Assembly (NCBI RefSeq): GCF_001614315.2
Contig: NZ_LVEG02000017.1
Location: 96,369 to 160,368, forward strand
DNA from: Halofilum ochraceum
GTDB taxonomy: Bacteria > Pseudomonadota > Gammaproteobacteria > XJ16 > Halofilaceae
DNA: 64,000 bases
Direction: 5' to 3'
The notes beneath the pieces were generated by a model, which had not been told where the DNA came from, searched no databases, and saw only the letters and a list, made by a program, of their open reading frames with translations. Of the stretch, positions 19,431 to 31,549 are shown one piece after another (position 1 is the stretch's first letter; each line of letters begins with the position of its first letter). The translations under genes were made by a program, and so were the position numbers.

Positions 19431-19653
19431 CGATTTCTCGCCAAGACGCCAAGCGCGCCAAGGAAACCAAAAATAGTGAAAATAGTTGATCGATTTGCGC
19501 CCCATCATCCCGATTTCAATTTGTCCGTTATCGGGCGCAAACCTGAGTGGCGAGCCCGCCCCGCACACCCGGCACGTGTGCGGTGCGCTCGCCATAGTCG
19601 GTCCTTTATCAATTGTGTTTCCTTGGTGCGCTTGGCGTCTTGGCGAGAGAACG
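19431..19653. repeat. TTCTCGCCAAG-type inverted-repeat element
   Basis: The left arm starts TTTCTCGCCAAGACGCCAAG and the right arm is its near-exact inverse (CTTGGCGTCTTGGCGAGA). The arms are about 38 bases with about 145 bases between them. The centre is AT-richer and carries no open frame. The outer arms match the elements at 36806, 49995 and 62699, but here no GTAG repeat pair lies inside. It resembles a small non-autonomous mobile element. Confidence 0.75.
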
Positions 19654-19689
19654 ATTTTCCAGACTTCCTGCACCCACCCAGCCATCATG

Positions 19690-19726
19690 AAAAAGCCCGG
19701 CATGCCAAGGACATGCCGGGCTTTTG
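19690..19726 (-). terminator. Intrinsic terminator of glnA
   Basis: A 12-base stem (AAGCCCGGCATG at 19693-19704 with CATGCCGGGCTT at 19712-19723) with a seven-base loop, followed on the minus strand by a run of T. It lies about 20 bases past the glnA stop. The A/T runs on both sides could let it work in both directions. Confidence 0.9.
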
Positions 19727-19747
19727 TGGCTACGCGGGACGAATCCC

Positions 19748-21157
<1,410 letters not shown>

Positions 21158-21240
21158 CGTGTGCTCCTGTCGATCAGGTTGAATAAAGGGCCGGTCCGGG
21201 TTCTGGCCGCGATCCGGAATCAGGATCCGTTCGCGGTTGA

Positions 21241-21255
21241 GCAGAAACCGTGCCA
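21241..21255 (-). promoter_or_regulatory. Sigma-54 promoter of glnA
   Basis: Read on the minus strand this is TGGCACGGTTTCTGC: the -24 box TGGCAC, five bases, then CTGC at the -12 position (consensus TTGC). Transcription would start near 21229 and leave a leader of about 70 bases before glnA. The match to the consensus is strong, and NtrC sites lie at the expected distance. Confidence 0.88.
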
Positions 21256-21299
21256 CTCCCTGCTTGGTCAGTTATGCCGTTTATTTTCAGATAGTTACG

Positions 21300-22541
21300 T
21301 TATTCCCTGCCGTCTTTGCCCTGCACCTCCCCTGTGCAGTGTGCATCGTGGCTGCACTCAATTGGTGCAACGCGTTCCAGTACGCTGATGTTGCCGACCT
21401 CGGGATCCGCTGCGGCGGCCCGTCGCAGGGTCTCGGCGGCCGCGGCCGCGTCGATGCCCGGTCCGGCCGGGCGCAGCGCGATCTCGAGATGGATGCGCCC
21501 CGCCAGATAGTGCAGTGTCAGGCCCTCGATCCGCTCCGCCGCCTCCAGTCCGTCCATGCGCGCGCGCAGCCGTTCACAGAGTTCCGTGCGCAGCGCCAGC
21601 GCGTTCGATGGCCCGCCTTCGGTGTCGTCCTCCGGGTCGACGTGCACCATCACGTCCGCCAGCTGGCTGAGCCGGTCGAGCAGACGCAGACGGACCGCCT
21701 CCGCGATCCGGTGTCCCTCGGACACGCTCATGCGCGAGCCCACGCGGATATGCAGGTCGACCAGCGCCCGGTGGCCCATCCAGCGCGAGCGGAAGGTATG
21801 GGCGTGCTTGACGCCATCGACCGCCAGCGCCGCATCGCGCAGTTCGGCGACCGTCTCGGGATCGAAACCGGTATCGACGAGCTCGCGCAGGCTGTCCCGG
21901 ATCACGTCCCAGCCGACCTTCGCGATCATCACCGCGACGATCAGGGCGGCCACCGCGTCCAGCGTGACCACGCCGGCGAGCGCGCCGGCGATGCCGAAGC
22001 CGACCACGACCGAGGACAGCGCGTCGGAGCGATGATGCCACGCGTTGGCCTCGAGCAGGCGGGAACCGATCGATCGGCCGGCGTGGCGCGTGTAATGGAA
22101 CAGCGCCTCTTTGCCCGCGACCGACGCCAGCGCGATCAACAGCGTGATCATCGAAGGCGGCCCCGGACGAGCGGCGGCGGTCAGCGACTCCACCGCGTTG
22201 TAGCCGATCAGGAGCGCCGTCAGGAGCAGCAACAGGCCGACCAGCACGGTCGCGGCCGTCTCGATTCGGCCATGACCGTAGGGATGGTCGTGGTCCGCGC
22301 CCTGCGCGGCATGCCGCGCGGCGAGCAGCACGACGGCGTCGGTGACCAGGTCCGAGAGCGAGTGGATGCCGTCCGCGACGAGCGCCTGCGACTGACCGGC
22401 CACCCCGGTCACGGTTTTGACCGCGGCCAGCACGAGATTGACCGCGATGCCCACCCAGGTCACCCGCCGGGTGACCTGGTAGCGTGCCTTGCGGCTCGGA
22501 CGGTGGGGCGTGTCGGTAGACAGGGTTGTGGCTGTGTTCAA
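21300..22541 (-). CDS. Cation diffusion facilitator (divalent metal efflux)
   Basis: A 413-residue inner-membrane transporter. The conserved metal site is visible as A-D-G-I-H-S-L-S-D-L-V-T-D in helix 2, followed by H-D-H-P-Y-G-H-G-R-I-E, then further membrane helices to about residue 230 and a cytoplasmic ferredoxin-like domain. Members export Zn, Fe or Mn in exchange for protons; the metal cannot be told by eye. The chain is about 100 residues longer than the usual 300, with a His/Cys-containing tail. The only plausible start is TTG. Its last codons contain the NtrC sites of glnA. Confidence 0.88.
   Translation of the reverse strand: MNTATTLSTDTPHRPSRKARYQVTRRVTWVGIAVNLVLAAVKTVTGVAGQSQALVADGIHSLSDLVTDAVVLLAARHAAQGADHDHPYGHGRIETAATVLVGLLLLLTALLIGYNAVESLTAAARPGPPSMITLLIALASVAGKEALFHYTRHAGRSIGSRLLEANAWHHRSDALSSVVVGFGIAGALAGVVTLDAVAALIVAVMIAKVGWDVIRDSLRELVDTGFDPETVAELRDAALAVDGVKHAHTFRSRWMGHRALVDLHIRVGSRMSVSEGHRIAEAVRLRLLDRLSQLADVMVHVDPEDDTEGGPSNALALRTELCERLRARMDGLEAAERIEGLTLHYLAGRIHLEIALRPAGPGIDAAAAAETLRRAAAADPEVGNISVLERVAPIECSHDAHCTGEVQGKDGRE
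21322..21338. promoter_or_regulatory. NtrC-binding site (promoter-proximal)
   Basis: TGCACCTCCCCTGTGCA is a 17-base near-palindrome fitting the NtrC consensus half-sites TGCAC and GTGCA. It is centred about 100 bases upstream of the predicted glnA start and lies inside the last codons of the cation-efflux gene. Confidence 0.7.
21353..21369. promoter_or_regulatory. NtrC-binding site (promoter-distal)
   Basis: TGCACTCAATTGGTGCA is a nearly perfect NtrC site, 31 bases (three helical turns) from the proximal one and about 130 bases upstream of the predicted start. Two sites near -100 and -130 match the enhancer layout of glnA in enteric bacteria. It also lies in the 3' coding end of the neighbouring transporter. 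Confidence 0.82.
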
Positions 22542-22876
22542 GTCCGGACCGGGTGCGCTGGCTGGTGGTGGATGGCCGTACGGGAACGGCCATTGCGCGA
22601 CCGGGCAGTGTACGCGGTCCGCCCGTATTTCTCACCAGTGCATCAAGAACCTGAGCCAGGCAAGGGAGGGCGGTCGTTTTATCGTACGGTTCGACCCGCG
22701 TAGCCCGGATGAAGGCGAAGCCGCAGGGATGCGCCGGGAGCGCATCACCGCGTAAGCCGTCGCCAGACGGTCAGGACCACGGACGGGCCTGACCATCCGG
22801 GGCGTCTATCCCCCGGATTCCGCTGGCGCTGCATCCGGGCTACGCAGAGCCGTCACCGACGAGCGGCCCGTTATTT
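22542..22876. other. Gap with GTAGCCCGG repeats
   Basis: 335 bases without a gene. Bases 22700-22843 hold a pair of GTAG-footed palindromes (GTAGCCCGGATG on the left, CATCCGGGCTAC on the right) with more CCCGGAT pieces between. Both flanking genes are on the minus strand. Confidence 0.7.
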
Positions 22877-23440
22877 TTACCGCCTACGGTTCGGATCCAG
22901 CAGGGTCACATTCTCGGGGGCCGCGCGATCCCACGCCCGATGGCTGCCGGTCTGCCGCGCCAGCGCGGCGGCATCCCCGGGCTGCAGCGCGGCCTCCGGA
23001 TCGTGGTCCCGCATCGCCTGCAGCAGCTCCATGAGGGAGATGAATCCCCGGGCAAGCTCGTCATACGGCCCGCTGTCGTCGGCCACGCCGCTGCGGGCCA
23101 GCGTGTGGTAGGCGCCGCGGCCCAGTCCGACGTAATAGGAGAACGGCAGCGCACGGCGGCGAACGCGCTGCGGAAACAGGCCACAGATCAGCAGGCACTC
23201 GTCGCCGGTCGCGCGCAGGCGTTCACCGCCGCTGCGTTCCCCCGATGCCTGCATCCCTTCCAGCCAGCGGATCGCAAGCGCCTCGCGTCCGAGCGTTGTG
23301 CACTTCGAGAAGCGCATCAGCATGAAGACGACGTAGGCCTCGACGGGTTCGTCGAGGCGGGTATTGCAGGCCTCGCCCGCCGTGCGGACAAGACGCTGCC
23401 ACTGGGCGACACTGGTCGGTTCAACGGCGAGATCCGGCAT
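22877..23440 (-). CDS. Conserved protein of unknown function
   Basis: A 187-residue soluble protein starting at M-P-D-L-A-V-E-P-T. It is mostly helical, with the patterns Y-V-V-F-M-L-M-R-F and D-E-C-L-L-I-C-G-L-F-P and S-Y-Y-V-G-L-G-R-G-A-Y. These look like a real conserved family, but I cannot name it. It has no signal peptide or membrane helix. It is divergent from gshA. Confidence 0.7.
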   Translation of the reverse strand: MPDLAVEPTSVAQWQRLVRTAGEACNTRLDEPVEAYVVFMLMRFSKCTTLGREALAIRWLEGMQASGERSGGERLRATGDECLLICGLFPQRVRRRALPFSYYVGLGRGAYHTLARSGVADDSGPYDELARGFISLMELLQAMRDHDPEAALQPGDAAALARQTGSHRAWDRAAPENVTLLDPNRRR

Positions 23441-23845
23441 GGCTTTCCCCCTGTGCGGAAGGCGCTCGCGCGGTACGCGGGCCTCGCTGCAGCCCGCGCG
23501 GGAGCCGGTCAACCTGCACTGGAACCCGCGACCCCCGCAGCGGTCGAACCGCCGGTGGATCGCCGGCCGATCGGGTTGCCGGCCTGCGGCACTTCCTGGA
23601 ATCGGCACCTTTATTGAAGCATGAAGCGGGCCCGAATGCCGCCTGCCTGGCCGGAGAATGCGCCCGTTCGTCGGCTACGAACGGCGTCCCGCCGTATTCC
23701 CCAGGGCGGCGCTCAGCGGCACGGGATGCAGGCGCGCGCCGAATCGGCCACAATCCGCGCGACGTTCCCGCGCGAACTCGACCCGCGTGCCGCTGCTATC
23801 CAGGCGGCGCGCATTCCGCCCACAGATACAGCTGGACCGCGTCCC
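23441..23845. other. Divergent gap upstream of gshA
   Basis: 405 bases between the unknown gene and gshA. Open frames here are composition-driven and Arg/Ala-rich, with no recognisable motif. No repeat or terminator stands out. The gshA frame is open through part of it, so an earlier gshA start cannot be fully excluded. Confidence 0.5.
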
Positions 23846-25210
23846 ATGGCCGAAGCCTCGCCACTTGCCGATCAGGTCGTCACCGAACGGCGCCAACTCG
23901 TCGAGTATCTGGAAAGCGGCTGCAAACCGCCTGATCAGTGGCGCATCGGCACCGAGCACGAGAAATTCGTGTTCCGCCTCGCGGACCACCGCCCGGTCCC
24001 GTATGAAGGCCCCGACGGCATCGGCGCGTTCCTCTGCGGCCTCACGGAATACGGCTGGGAGCCCGTGCGGGAGCACGGCAATACGATCGCCCTGAAACGC
24101 GACGGGGCCGCGATTACGCTCGAGCCCGCCGGCCAGCTGGAACTCTCCGGAGCGCCACTGCACGACCTCCACCAGAGCTGCCGCGAGGTGAACGAGCATC
24201 TGCGCGAGGTGCGCGAAGTGGCCGGCGAACTCGGTGTCGGCCTGATCGGGCTCGGGTTCCAGCCGACCGCCACGCGCGAGGAAATGCCGTGGATGCCCAA
24301 GGCCCGCTACGACATCATGCATCGCTACATGCCGCAGGTGGGTACGCTTGGCCTGGACATGATGACGCGCTCCTGTGGCGTGCAGGTGAACCTCGACTTC
24401 TCCAGCGAAGCGGACATGATCCGCAAGTTCCGCGTCTCGCTCGCGCTGCAGCCGATCGCCACCGCCCTGTTCGCGAATTCCCCCTTCACGGACGGCAAGC
24501 CGAACGGCTTTCTGAGCTACCGGGCGCATGTCTGGACGGACACCGACAACGACCGGTCCGGGATCCCGGCGTTTGTCTTCGATGACGATATGGGCTTCGA
24601 GCGTTACACCGAGTACGCGCTCGATGTGCCCATGTATTTCATCGTCCGCGATGGCGAACTCATCGACTGCTCCGGCCAGTCCTTCCGCGATTTCCTCGAT
24701 GGCCGGCTGCCGGCGATGCCGGGGGCCCAGCCGACGCTCGCGGACTGGGAGGACCATCTGACCACCCTGTTCCCGGAGGTCCGGATCAAGCGTTTCATGG
24801 AGCAGCGCGGCACGGACTCCGGCCCCTGGGGGCGGCTGTGCGCGCTGCCGGCGCTCTGGGTCGGGCTGCTCTACGATGAACGCGCGCTGGATGCTGCCGC
24901 CCAGTTGACGCGGGACTGGACCGCGGCCGAGATCGATCAGCTACGCCGCGATGTGGCGCGGGAGGGCCTCCGCGCCACCTTCCGCGGCCGCACGGTCCAG
25001 GCGATCGCGCAGGAGGTGCTGGCGTTCGCACGCGGCGGGCTCGAGCGCCGCGATTGCCGCGACGGCAACGGCCGCGACGAGAGCCATTTTCTCGAAGAGC
25101 CGGAGGCGATCGCCGCCAGCGGCGTGACCCCGGCCGAGCAGCTGTTGCGGGACTACGAGGGCCGCTGGGGCCGGAATATCGCACCGCTGTTCGACGAATA
25201 CTGTTACTGA
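23846..25210 (+). CDS. gshA: Glutamate-cysteine ligase, plant/proteobacterial type
   Basis: A 454-residue enzyme for the first step of glutathione synthesis, joining glutamate and cysteine with ATP. The class is shown by I-G-T-E-H-E-K-F near the N-terminus, the substrate segment L-E-P-A-G-Q-L-E-L-S-G, M-M-T-R-S-C-G-V-Q-V-N-L-D and A-N-S-P-F-T-D-G-K-P-N-G. These belong to the plant-like class, not the enteric GshA fold. ATG 23846 gives the family's usual length. No gshB is in the window. Confidence 0.92.
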   Translation: MAEASPLADQVVTERRQLVEYLESGCKPPDQWRIGTEHEKFVFRLADHRPVPYEGPDGIGAFLCGLTEYGWEPVREHGNTIALKRDGAAITLEPAGQLELSGAPLHDLHQSCREVNEHLREVREVAGELGVGLIGLGFQPTATREEMPWMPKARYDIMHRYMPQVGTLGLDMMTRSCGVQVNLDFSSEADMIRKFRVSLALQPIATALFANSPFTDGKPNGFLSYRAHVWTDTDNDRSGIPAFVFDDDMGFERYTEYALDVPMYFIVRDGELIDCSGQSFRDFLDGRLPAMPGAQPTLADWEDHLTTLFPEVRIKRFMEQRGTDSGPWGRLCALPALWVGLLYDERALDAAAQLTRDWTAAEIDQLRRDVAREGLRATFRGRTVQAIAQEVLAFARGGLERRDCRDGNGRDESHFLEEPEAIAASGVTPAEQLLRDYEGRWGRNIAPLFDEYCY

Positions 25211-25260
25211 CGGCCACCGGCATCCGTTGCGGGCGGCGACGGCGGTGGACGGGAGATGCC

Positions 25261-25815
25261 ATGCAGATTCGCCATACCGTCGTCACGCTCGCATTGCTCC
25301 TGGCCGCCTGTGCCGGCCCGGATGGTGAGCGCCCGGTCTCCGGGGGCACCGCGGGACCGAGCACCGCGGTAGCCTGTCAGGACGACGACGACGCCTTCCG
25401 GCAGGCCATGGTCGCCGCGCTCAATGCCGCACGCAGCCGGGCCCCGGCCTGCGGTGGCGAGTCCATGGAGCCCGTTCGCGGTCTCGAGTGGTCGCCCGCG
25501 TTGGGCAAGGCCGCCCGCGCCCATGCACGCGACATGGCCGGGAATGATTTCCTCGGTCATGCCGGTTCCGACGGGCGCCGCGTTGACCGGCGCGCGAGCG
25601 ATGCGGGTTACGAGTGGCGCGCCATCGGCGAGAATGTCGGGGCCGGCGCACGCAATGTCGCCCAGGCCGTCGATCACTGGCTGGGAAGCCCCGCACACTG
25701 CCGTAATATGCTGAACGGTGACTACGGGGAATTCGGGGCGGCCTGCGTCCGCGCTCCGGACTCCCGCTACGGGACGTACTGGGCGCTGATCCTGGGCGAA
25801 CCGCAGCCCGAATGA
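25261..25815 (+). CDS. CAP-domain (SCP/PR-1, YkwD-like) lipoprotein
   Basis: A 184-residue lipoprotein: signal peptide with lipobox L-A-A-C-A, then a CAP domain with A-L-N-A-A-R-S-R, W-S-P-A-L-G-K-A-A-R-A-H-A-R-D-M, F-L-G-H-A-G-S-D-G, I-G-E-N-V-G and W-L-G-S-P-A-H-C-R-N-M-L. Several Cys pairs suggest disulphides in the periplasm. The biochemical role of bacterial CAP proteins is mostly unclear. It starts 50 bases after gshA and is probably co-transcribed. Confidence 0.85.
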   Translation: MQIRHTVVTLALLLAACAGPDGERPVSGGTAGPSTAVACQDDDDAFRQAMVAALNAARSRAPACGGESMEPVRGLEWSPALGKAARAHARDMAGNDFLGHAGSDGRRVDRRASDAGYEWRAIGENVGAGARNVAQAVDHWLGSPAHCRNMLNGDYGEFGAACVRAPDSRYGTYWALILGEPQPE

Positions 25816-25821
25816 CCCGAT

Positions 25822-26089
25822 CTAGTGGGCCATGCAGGTATTTCGGTAACGCTCTGCGTCGCAGTGCGTGCTCGCCGCAAGGCGCGAGGAGCGCGTGTAG
25901 CGTCACTACACAAGTGACGAGCAACGCAGCGGCGGGTGCGCACAGCGTCGCCCTTCGGGAGCGGACATGGCGCTCCATCACGGCGTTGCGCCTCACTCAC
26001 GTAAGAGGCGCTACGCTCGATCGGCGCGCCTTGTGCTGAAGCGCCATGTCCGCTCAGAGCGTTACCGAAATACCCGCATGGCCCACGAG
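25822..26089. mobile_element. MITE-like element with long terminal inverted repeats
   Basis: The ends are 35-base inverted repeats. The left arm runs from CTAGTGGGCC through TATTTCGGTAACGCTCTG, and the right arm starts CAGAGCGTTACCGAAATA and ends GGCCCACGAG. I count one mismatch over the inner 32 bases. A second inverted pair inside (GAGCGGACATGGCGCT near 25959 and AGCGCCATGTCCGCTC at 26040) makes the right half a hairpin of its own. No gene fits in the 268 bases. It fills most of the gap between the CAP lipoprotein and the GGDEF-EAL gene. No clear target duplication is visible. Confidence 0.75.
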
Positions 26090-26160
26090 GGCCGACGATC
26101 CGGACAGGCCCGCGCGGCGGCCGGCCAGGCCCATTCGGTCATGACAGGGACGGGTGAATA

Positions 26161-27843
26161 ATGGCGCAAGGCAGCGATTCACACGGCGGTGGCAGCGGCG
26201 TCGGCCTGGAAGCACTGGACCGCCAGATCTTCGAACGCCATGCCCTGGTCATGCTGCTGATCGACCCGGCCAGCGGCCAGCTGCTCGACGCCAACGATGC
26301 CGCCGCCGCGTTCTATGGCTACCCGCGTTCGGTCCTGCGGTCGATGAACATCGACCGGATCAACACCCTGACGAGTCATGAAATCCGGGCCGAGATGGCC
26401 CGGGCCCGTCGGCGCGACGTCGCCACCTTCCAGTTCCGCCACCGCCTCGCCAACGGCGAGGAGCGGAGCGTCGAGGTGTGCAGTGCACCGGTCGAACTCG
26501 ATGGCCGCGAGGTGCTGCACTCCGTCATCCGGGATACCAGCGAGCGTGAGCGACTCGTCGCCGAGGTAACCCAGCACGCCTGGTACGATGGCCTCACCGG
26601 ACTACCGAACCGGGCCCTGTTTCGTTCGCGGATCGATGAGGTGCTCGAACGCGCGCAGCGCCACGGTGGCCGGGCCGTGGTGATGCATCTCGACCTCGAC
26701 CGGTTCCGCGACCTCAACGAGGTCTGGGGGCACGAGCACGGTGACGCGATTCTCTGTCAGGCGGCCGCCGCGATTGAAGTGGCGCTCCCCGGCGCCGAGG
26801 TCATCGCCCGCCTGGCCGCGGATGAGTTCGGGATCGCCGCGGTGGAATCGGCCCTCGGCCCCGATGCGTCCGATCTCGCCGAACGCGTGCGCACCGCGTT
26901 TCACACGGTCCGTTTCCGCGTCGGCGATCGAAGCGTGCGTCTATACACCAGCATCGGTGTGGCCGTGTGCCCGGATGACGACCGGGATCCGGCCACGCTC
27001 ATGCGCCACGCCGAGGCGGCGCTGATCCAGGCGAAACGTGACGGGGGCGATCAGTGGGCCCTGTACAACCCGGCGCTGTCCGGGCGCGCAAGCGAACGCG
27101 TGCTGCTCGGCGGTGACCTCCGCGAGGCGATCGAATCAGGCGGCCTGAGGCTCGCCCTGCAGCCGGTTGTCGACATGCGTGATGGCTCGCGCATCGGCGC
27201 GGAGGCCCTGGTGCGCTGGCACCACCCCGAGCATGGGTGGATCGCCCCGGACCGATTTATCCCGGTGGCCGAGGCGACGGGGCAGATTGCCACGCTGGGG
27301 GACTGGGTGCTGTGCAACGCCGCCCGTTATGCCGCCGCCCACGCCGATATGCCCGGGTCGCGCATCGCGGTCAACGTATCGGCGCTGCAGCTGCGCGGCC
27401 AGGATATCGCCGGGACAGTGGCGCGCGTGCTCCGCGAAACCGGTCTGCCGGCCGCGTCACTGGAACTCGAACTGACCGAGAGCGCGATCGTCGACGAGGG
27501 CGAGCGCCTGATCGGGGACCTCGCCGCGTTGCGGGCGCTCGGAATCAGCGTGGCCATCGACGACTTCGGCACCGGCTACTCGTCGTTGCAGTATCTTAAG
27601 CGCCTGCCCGTCGATCGGCTCAAGATTGACCGCGCCTTCGTCCAGGGCCTGGATCACGACCCGGACAATCACGCGATTGTCGCCACGATCGCGGCGCTCG
27701 CGAACCAGTTCGGCCTGGCGTTGACGGCCGAGGGCGTCGAGACTGAAGACGAGGTCGCGGCGCTGCTGTCGCTAGGCTGCTACTCCGCCCAGGGGTATTA
27801 CTACGCCGCGCCGGAACTCATCGACCCGCCTGCAGGCGACTGA
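26161..27843 (+). CDS. PAS-GGDEF-EAL protein, probable c-di-GMP phosphodiesterase
   Basis: A 560-residue cytoplasmic protein with a PAS domain (about 20-130), a GGDEF domain (about 135-300) and an EAL domain (about 305-555). The cyclase signature is A-A-D-E-F instead of G-G-D-E-F, so cyclase activity is doubtful. The EAL domain looks intact, with E-A-L-V-R-W and D-D-F-G-T-G-Y-S-S-L plus the catalytic-loop residues. The likely outcome is c-di-GMP hydrolysis tuned by PAS and possibly by GTP binding to the degenerate domain. Confidence 0.9.
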   Translation: MAQGSDSHGGGSGVGLEALDRQIFERHALVMLLIDPASGQLLDANDAAAAFYGYPRSVLRSMNIDRINTLTSHEIRAEMARARRRDVATFQFRHRLANGEERSVEVCSAPVELDGREVLHSVIRDTSERERLVAEVTQHAWYDGLTGLPNRALFRSRIDEVLERAQRHGGRAVVMHLDLDRFRDLNEVWGHEHGDAILCQAAAAIEVALPGAEVIARLAADEFGIAAVESALGPDASDLAERVRTAFHTVRFRVGDRSVRLYTSIGVAVCPDDDRDPATLMRHAEAALIQAKRDGGDQWALYNPALSGRASERVLLGGDLREAIESGGLRLALQPVVDMRDGSRIGAEALVRWHHPEHGWIAPDRFIPVAEATGQIATLGDWVLCNAARYAAAHADMPGSRIAVNVSALQLRGQDIAGTVARVLRETGLPAASLELELTESAIVDEGERLIGDLAALRALGISVAIDDFGTGYSSLQYLKRLPVDRLKIDRAFVQGLDHDPDNHAIVATIAALANQFGLALTAEGVETEDEVAALLSLGCYSAQGYYYAAPELIDPPAGD

Positions 27844-27872
27844 TCCCGCCGCGGATCGGACGGGGAATCCCT

Positions 27873-28304
27873 TCAGCCCGTAACGTCACGGTCCGGCAGG
27901 TGCGTGACCGCCTCGATGTTGTAGCCGTCCGGGTCGTAGACGAAGGCCGCGAAGTAATCCGGATGGTGGGCCGGGCGGAGTGCGGGTGCGCCGTGGTTGC
28001 GACCGCCGGCGGCCAGAGCGGCGCGGTGGAATGCACGCACCTCGGCCTGGCTGGCGGCCTGGAACGCGACATGGGCGTGGCCGCGCGACACGCCGACCGA
28101 AGAGACCCAGAACCGGGGCGGATGGCCCTCGCGGCCGTAGCCGCAGGCCTCGTGCCCGTGGTCGAGTTCGACGTCGACGACCCGGCGGATCCCGAGCGGT
28201 GCGAGGGCCGCGTCATAGAACTCGCGACTGATCGCGCAGTCGGTTACGGATACACCCAGGTGGTCGAGGATCGCGGATGGGTCCGCACCGCTATGCGTCG
28301 TCAT
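27873..28304 (-). CDS. VOC (glyoxalase/bleomycin resistance) family protein
   Basis: A 143-residue protein of two beta-alpha-beta-beta-beta modules: L-D-H-L-G-V-S-V-T-D at the start, H-V-A-F-Q-A-A in the middle and Y-A-A-F-V-Y-D-P-D-G-Y-N-I-E-A-V at the end, where the last Glu is the usual metal ligand. Members range over isomerases, dioxygenases and resistance proteins, so the substrate is open. It stands alone, convergent with the GGDEF-EAL gene. Confidence 0.85.
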   Translation of the reverse strand: MTTHSGADPSAILDHLGVSVTDCAISREFYDAALAPLGIRRVVDVELDHGHEACGYGREGHPPRFWVSSVGVSRGHAHVAFQAASQAEVRAFHRAALAAGGRNHGAPALRPAHHPDYFAAFVYDPDGYNIEAVTHLPDRDVTG

Positions 28305-28366
28305 GGTCTTTCTCCAGAGAGGGCCGCTGCCCCCTACTGAAGAATATAGACCGCATGGCTCACCAG

Positions 28367-30714
<2,348 letters not shown>

Positions 30715-30797
30715 GCAGAAATCCAGTGGCGTCCGCACCGCCGTTGACCAGACGTCCCACGAGGGATACTCATCCGGGACCAGTCAGGGTCGCGCAC

Positions 30798-30826
30798 ACA
30801 AAAAACCCCGCCGGCGGCGGGGTTTT
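30798..30826 (-). terminator. Intrinsic terminator after rplU-rpmA
   Basis: A nine-base stem (AACCCCGCC at 30804-30812 with GGCGGGGTT at 30816-30824) and, on the minus strand, a T run straight after. It lies about 25 bases past the rpmA stop and separates the ribosomal-protein pair from obgE. Confidence 0.9.
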
Positions 30827-30850
30827 CACGGCGTCGCCGGCGGCTGGACG

Positions 30851-31117
30851 TCAGGCGTCCGCCGGCGGCACGATCTCGACGAACTTGCGCTGCTTCGGAC
30901 CCCGACGGACGAAGCGCACATGGCCGTCCGCCTTGGCGAACAGCGTGTAATCGTTGCCGGTGCCGACGTGCGCGCCCGCGTGGAACTTCGTGCCGCGCTG
31001 GCGCACGATGATGTTGCCCGCGCGCACGGCCTCACCGCCGAAGCGCTTCACGCCGAGACGCTTTGACTGGGAATCGCGTCCGTTCTTGGTACTGCCGCCT
31101 GCCTTCTTATGTGCCAT
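30851..31117 (-). CDS. rpmA: 50S ribosomal protein L27
   Basis: An 88-residue protein starting [16 protein letters not shown], the typical L27 N-terminus that reaches the peptidyl transferase centre. Full length, 18 bases downstream of rplU. Confidence 0.98.
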   Translation of the reverse strand: MAHKKAGGSTKNGRDSQSKRLGVKRFGGEAVRAGNIIVRQRGTKFHAGAHVGTGNDYTLFAKADGHVRFVRRGPKQRKFVEIVPPADA

Positions 31118-31135
31118 GCCTGCTTCTCCGCGCGA

Positions 31136-31447
31136 TCAGGCGCTGATGCCGGTGATCTCGAGTTCGGTGTAGTTCTGCCGATGGCCCGTACGCTTCTGGT
31201 GGTGCTTACGGCGGCGGAACTTCATGATTTCGATCTTTTTCCCGCGACCGTGCGTGACCACGCGGGCCTGCACGCTGGCGCCGTCGACCCGGGGCGTGCC
31301 GACCTTGACGTCGTCGCCGTCGGAGACCAGCAGCACTTCGCTGAGATCGACCTGCTCGCCTTCGGCCGCATCAAGACGCTCGACGCGGAGCTTGTCGCCC
31401 TGCGCCACCCGGTACTGCTTGCCGCCCGTCTGGATGACCGCGTGCAT
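31136..31447 (-). CDS. rplU: 50S ribosomal protein L21
   Basis: A 103-residue protein starting [14 protein letters not shown], with the C-terminal [16 protein letters not shown] signature of L21. It is the first gene of the rplU-rpmA operon, with a good sigma-70 promoter at 31512-31540. Confidence 0.98.
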   Translation of the reverse strand: MHAVIQTGGKQYRVAQGDKLRVERLDAAEGEQVDLSEVLLVSDGDDVKVGTPRVDGASVQARVVTHGRGKKIEIMKFRRRKHHQKRTGHRQNYTELEITGISA

Positions 31448-31511
31448 CGTGGTTACTCCTGAAAAATCGTCGAATCGCGGCGGGCGGAACGCCCACCGGC
31501 AAAGGCGCGGG

Positions 31512-31540
31512 ATTGTATGCCCTCAGGCCCCGCCGGTCAA
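31512..31540 (-). promoter_or_regulatory. Sigma-70 promoter of rplU-rpmA
   Basis: On the minus strand TTGACC (31535-31540), 17 bases, then TACAAT (31512-31517). Transcription would start near 31505, giving a leader of about 58 bases. The heptamer array begins nine bases upstream of the -35 box. Confidence 0.85.
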
Positions 31541-31549
31541 CGGCCGGCA

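Larger units (their letters stand above)
19267..19747. other. glnA-DUF4124 gap with inverted-repeat element and glnA terminator
   Basis: 481 bases without a gene. It contains a TTCTCGCCAAG inverted-repeat element (19431-19653) and, next to glnA, a strong terminator (19690-19726). The gap suggests that glnA and ntrBC are transcribed separately here, unlike glnALG of Escherichia coli. Confidence 0.75.

Noticed and set aside
17683..19476. 597-residue plus-strand frame opposite ntrB and the DUF4124 gene
   Set aside because: No motif, Arg/Gly/His-rich, crosses two real genes and an intergenic gap.
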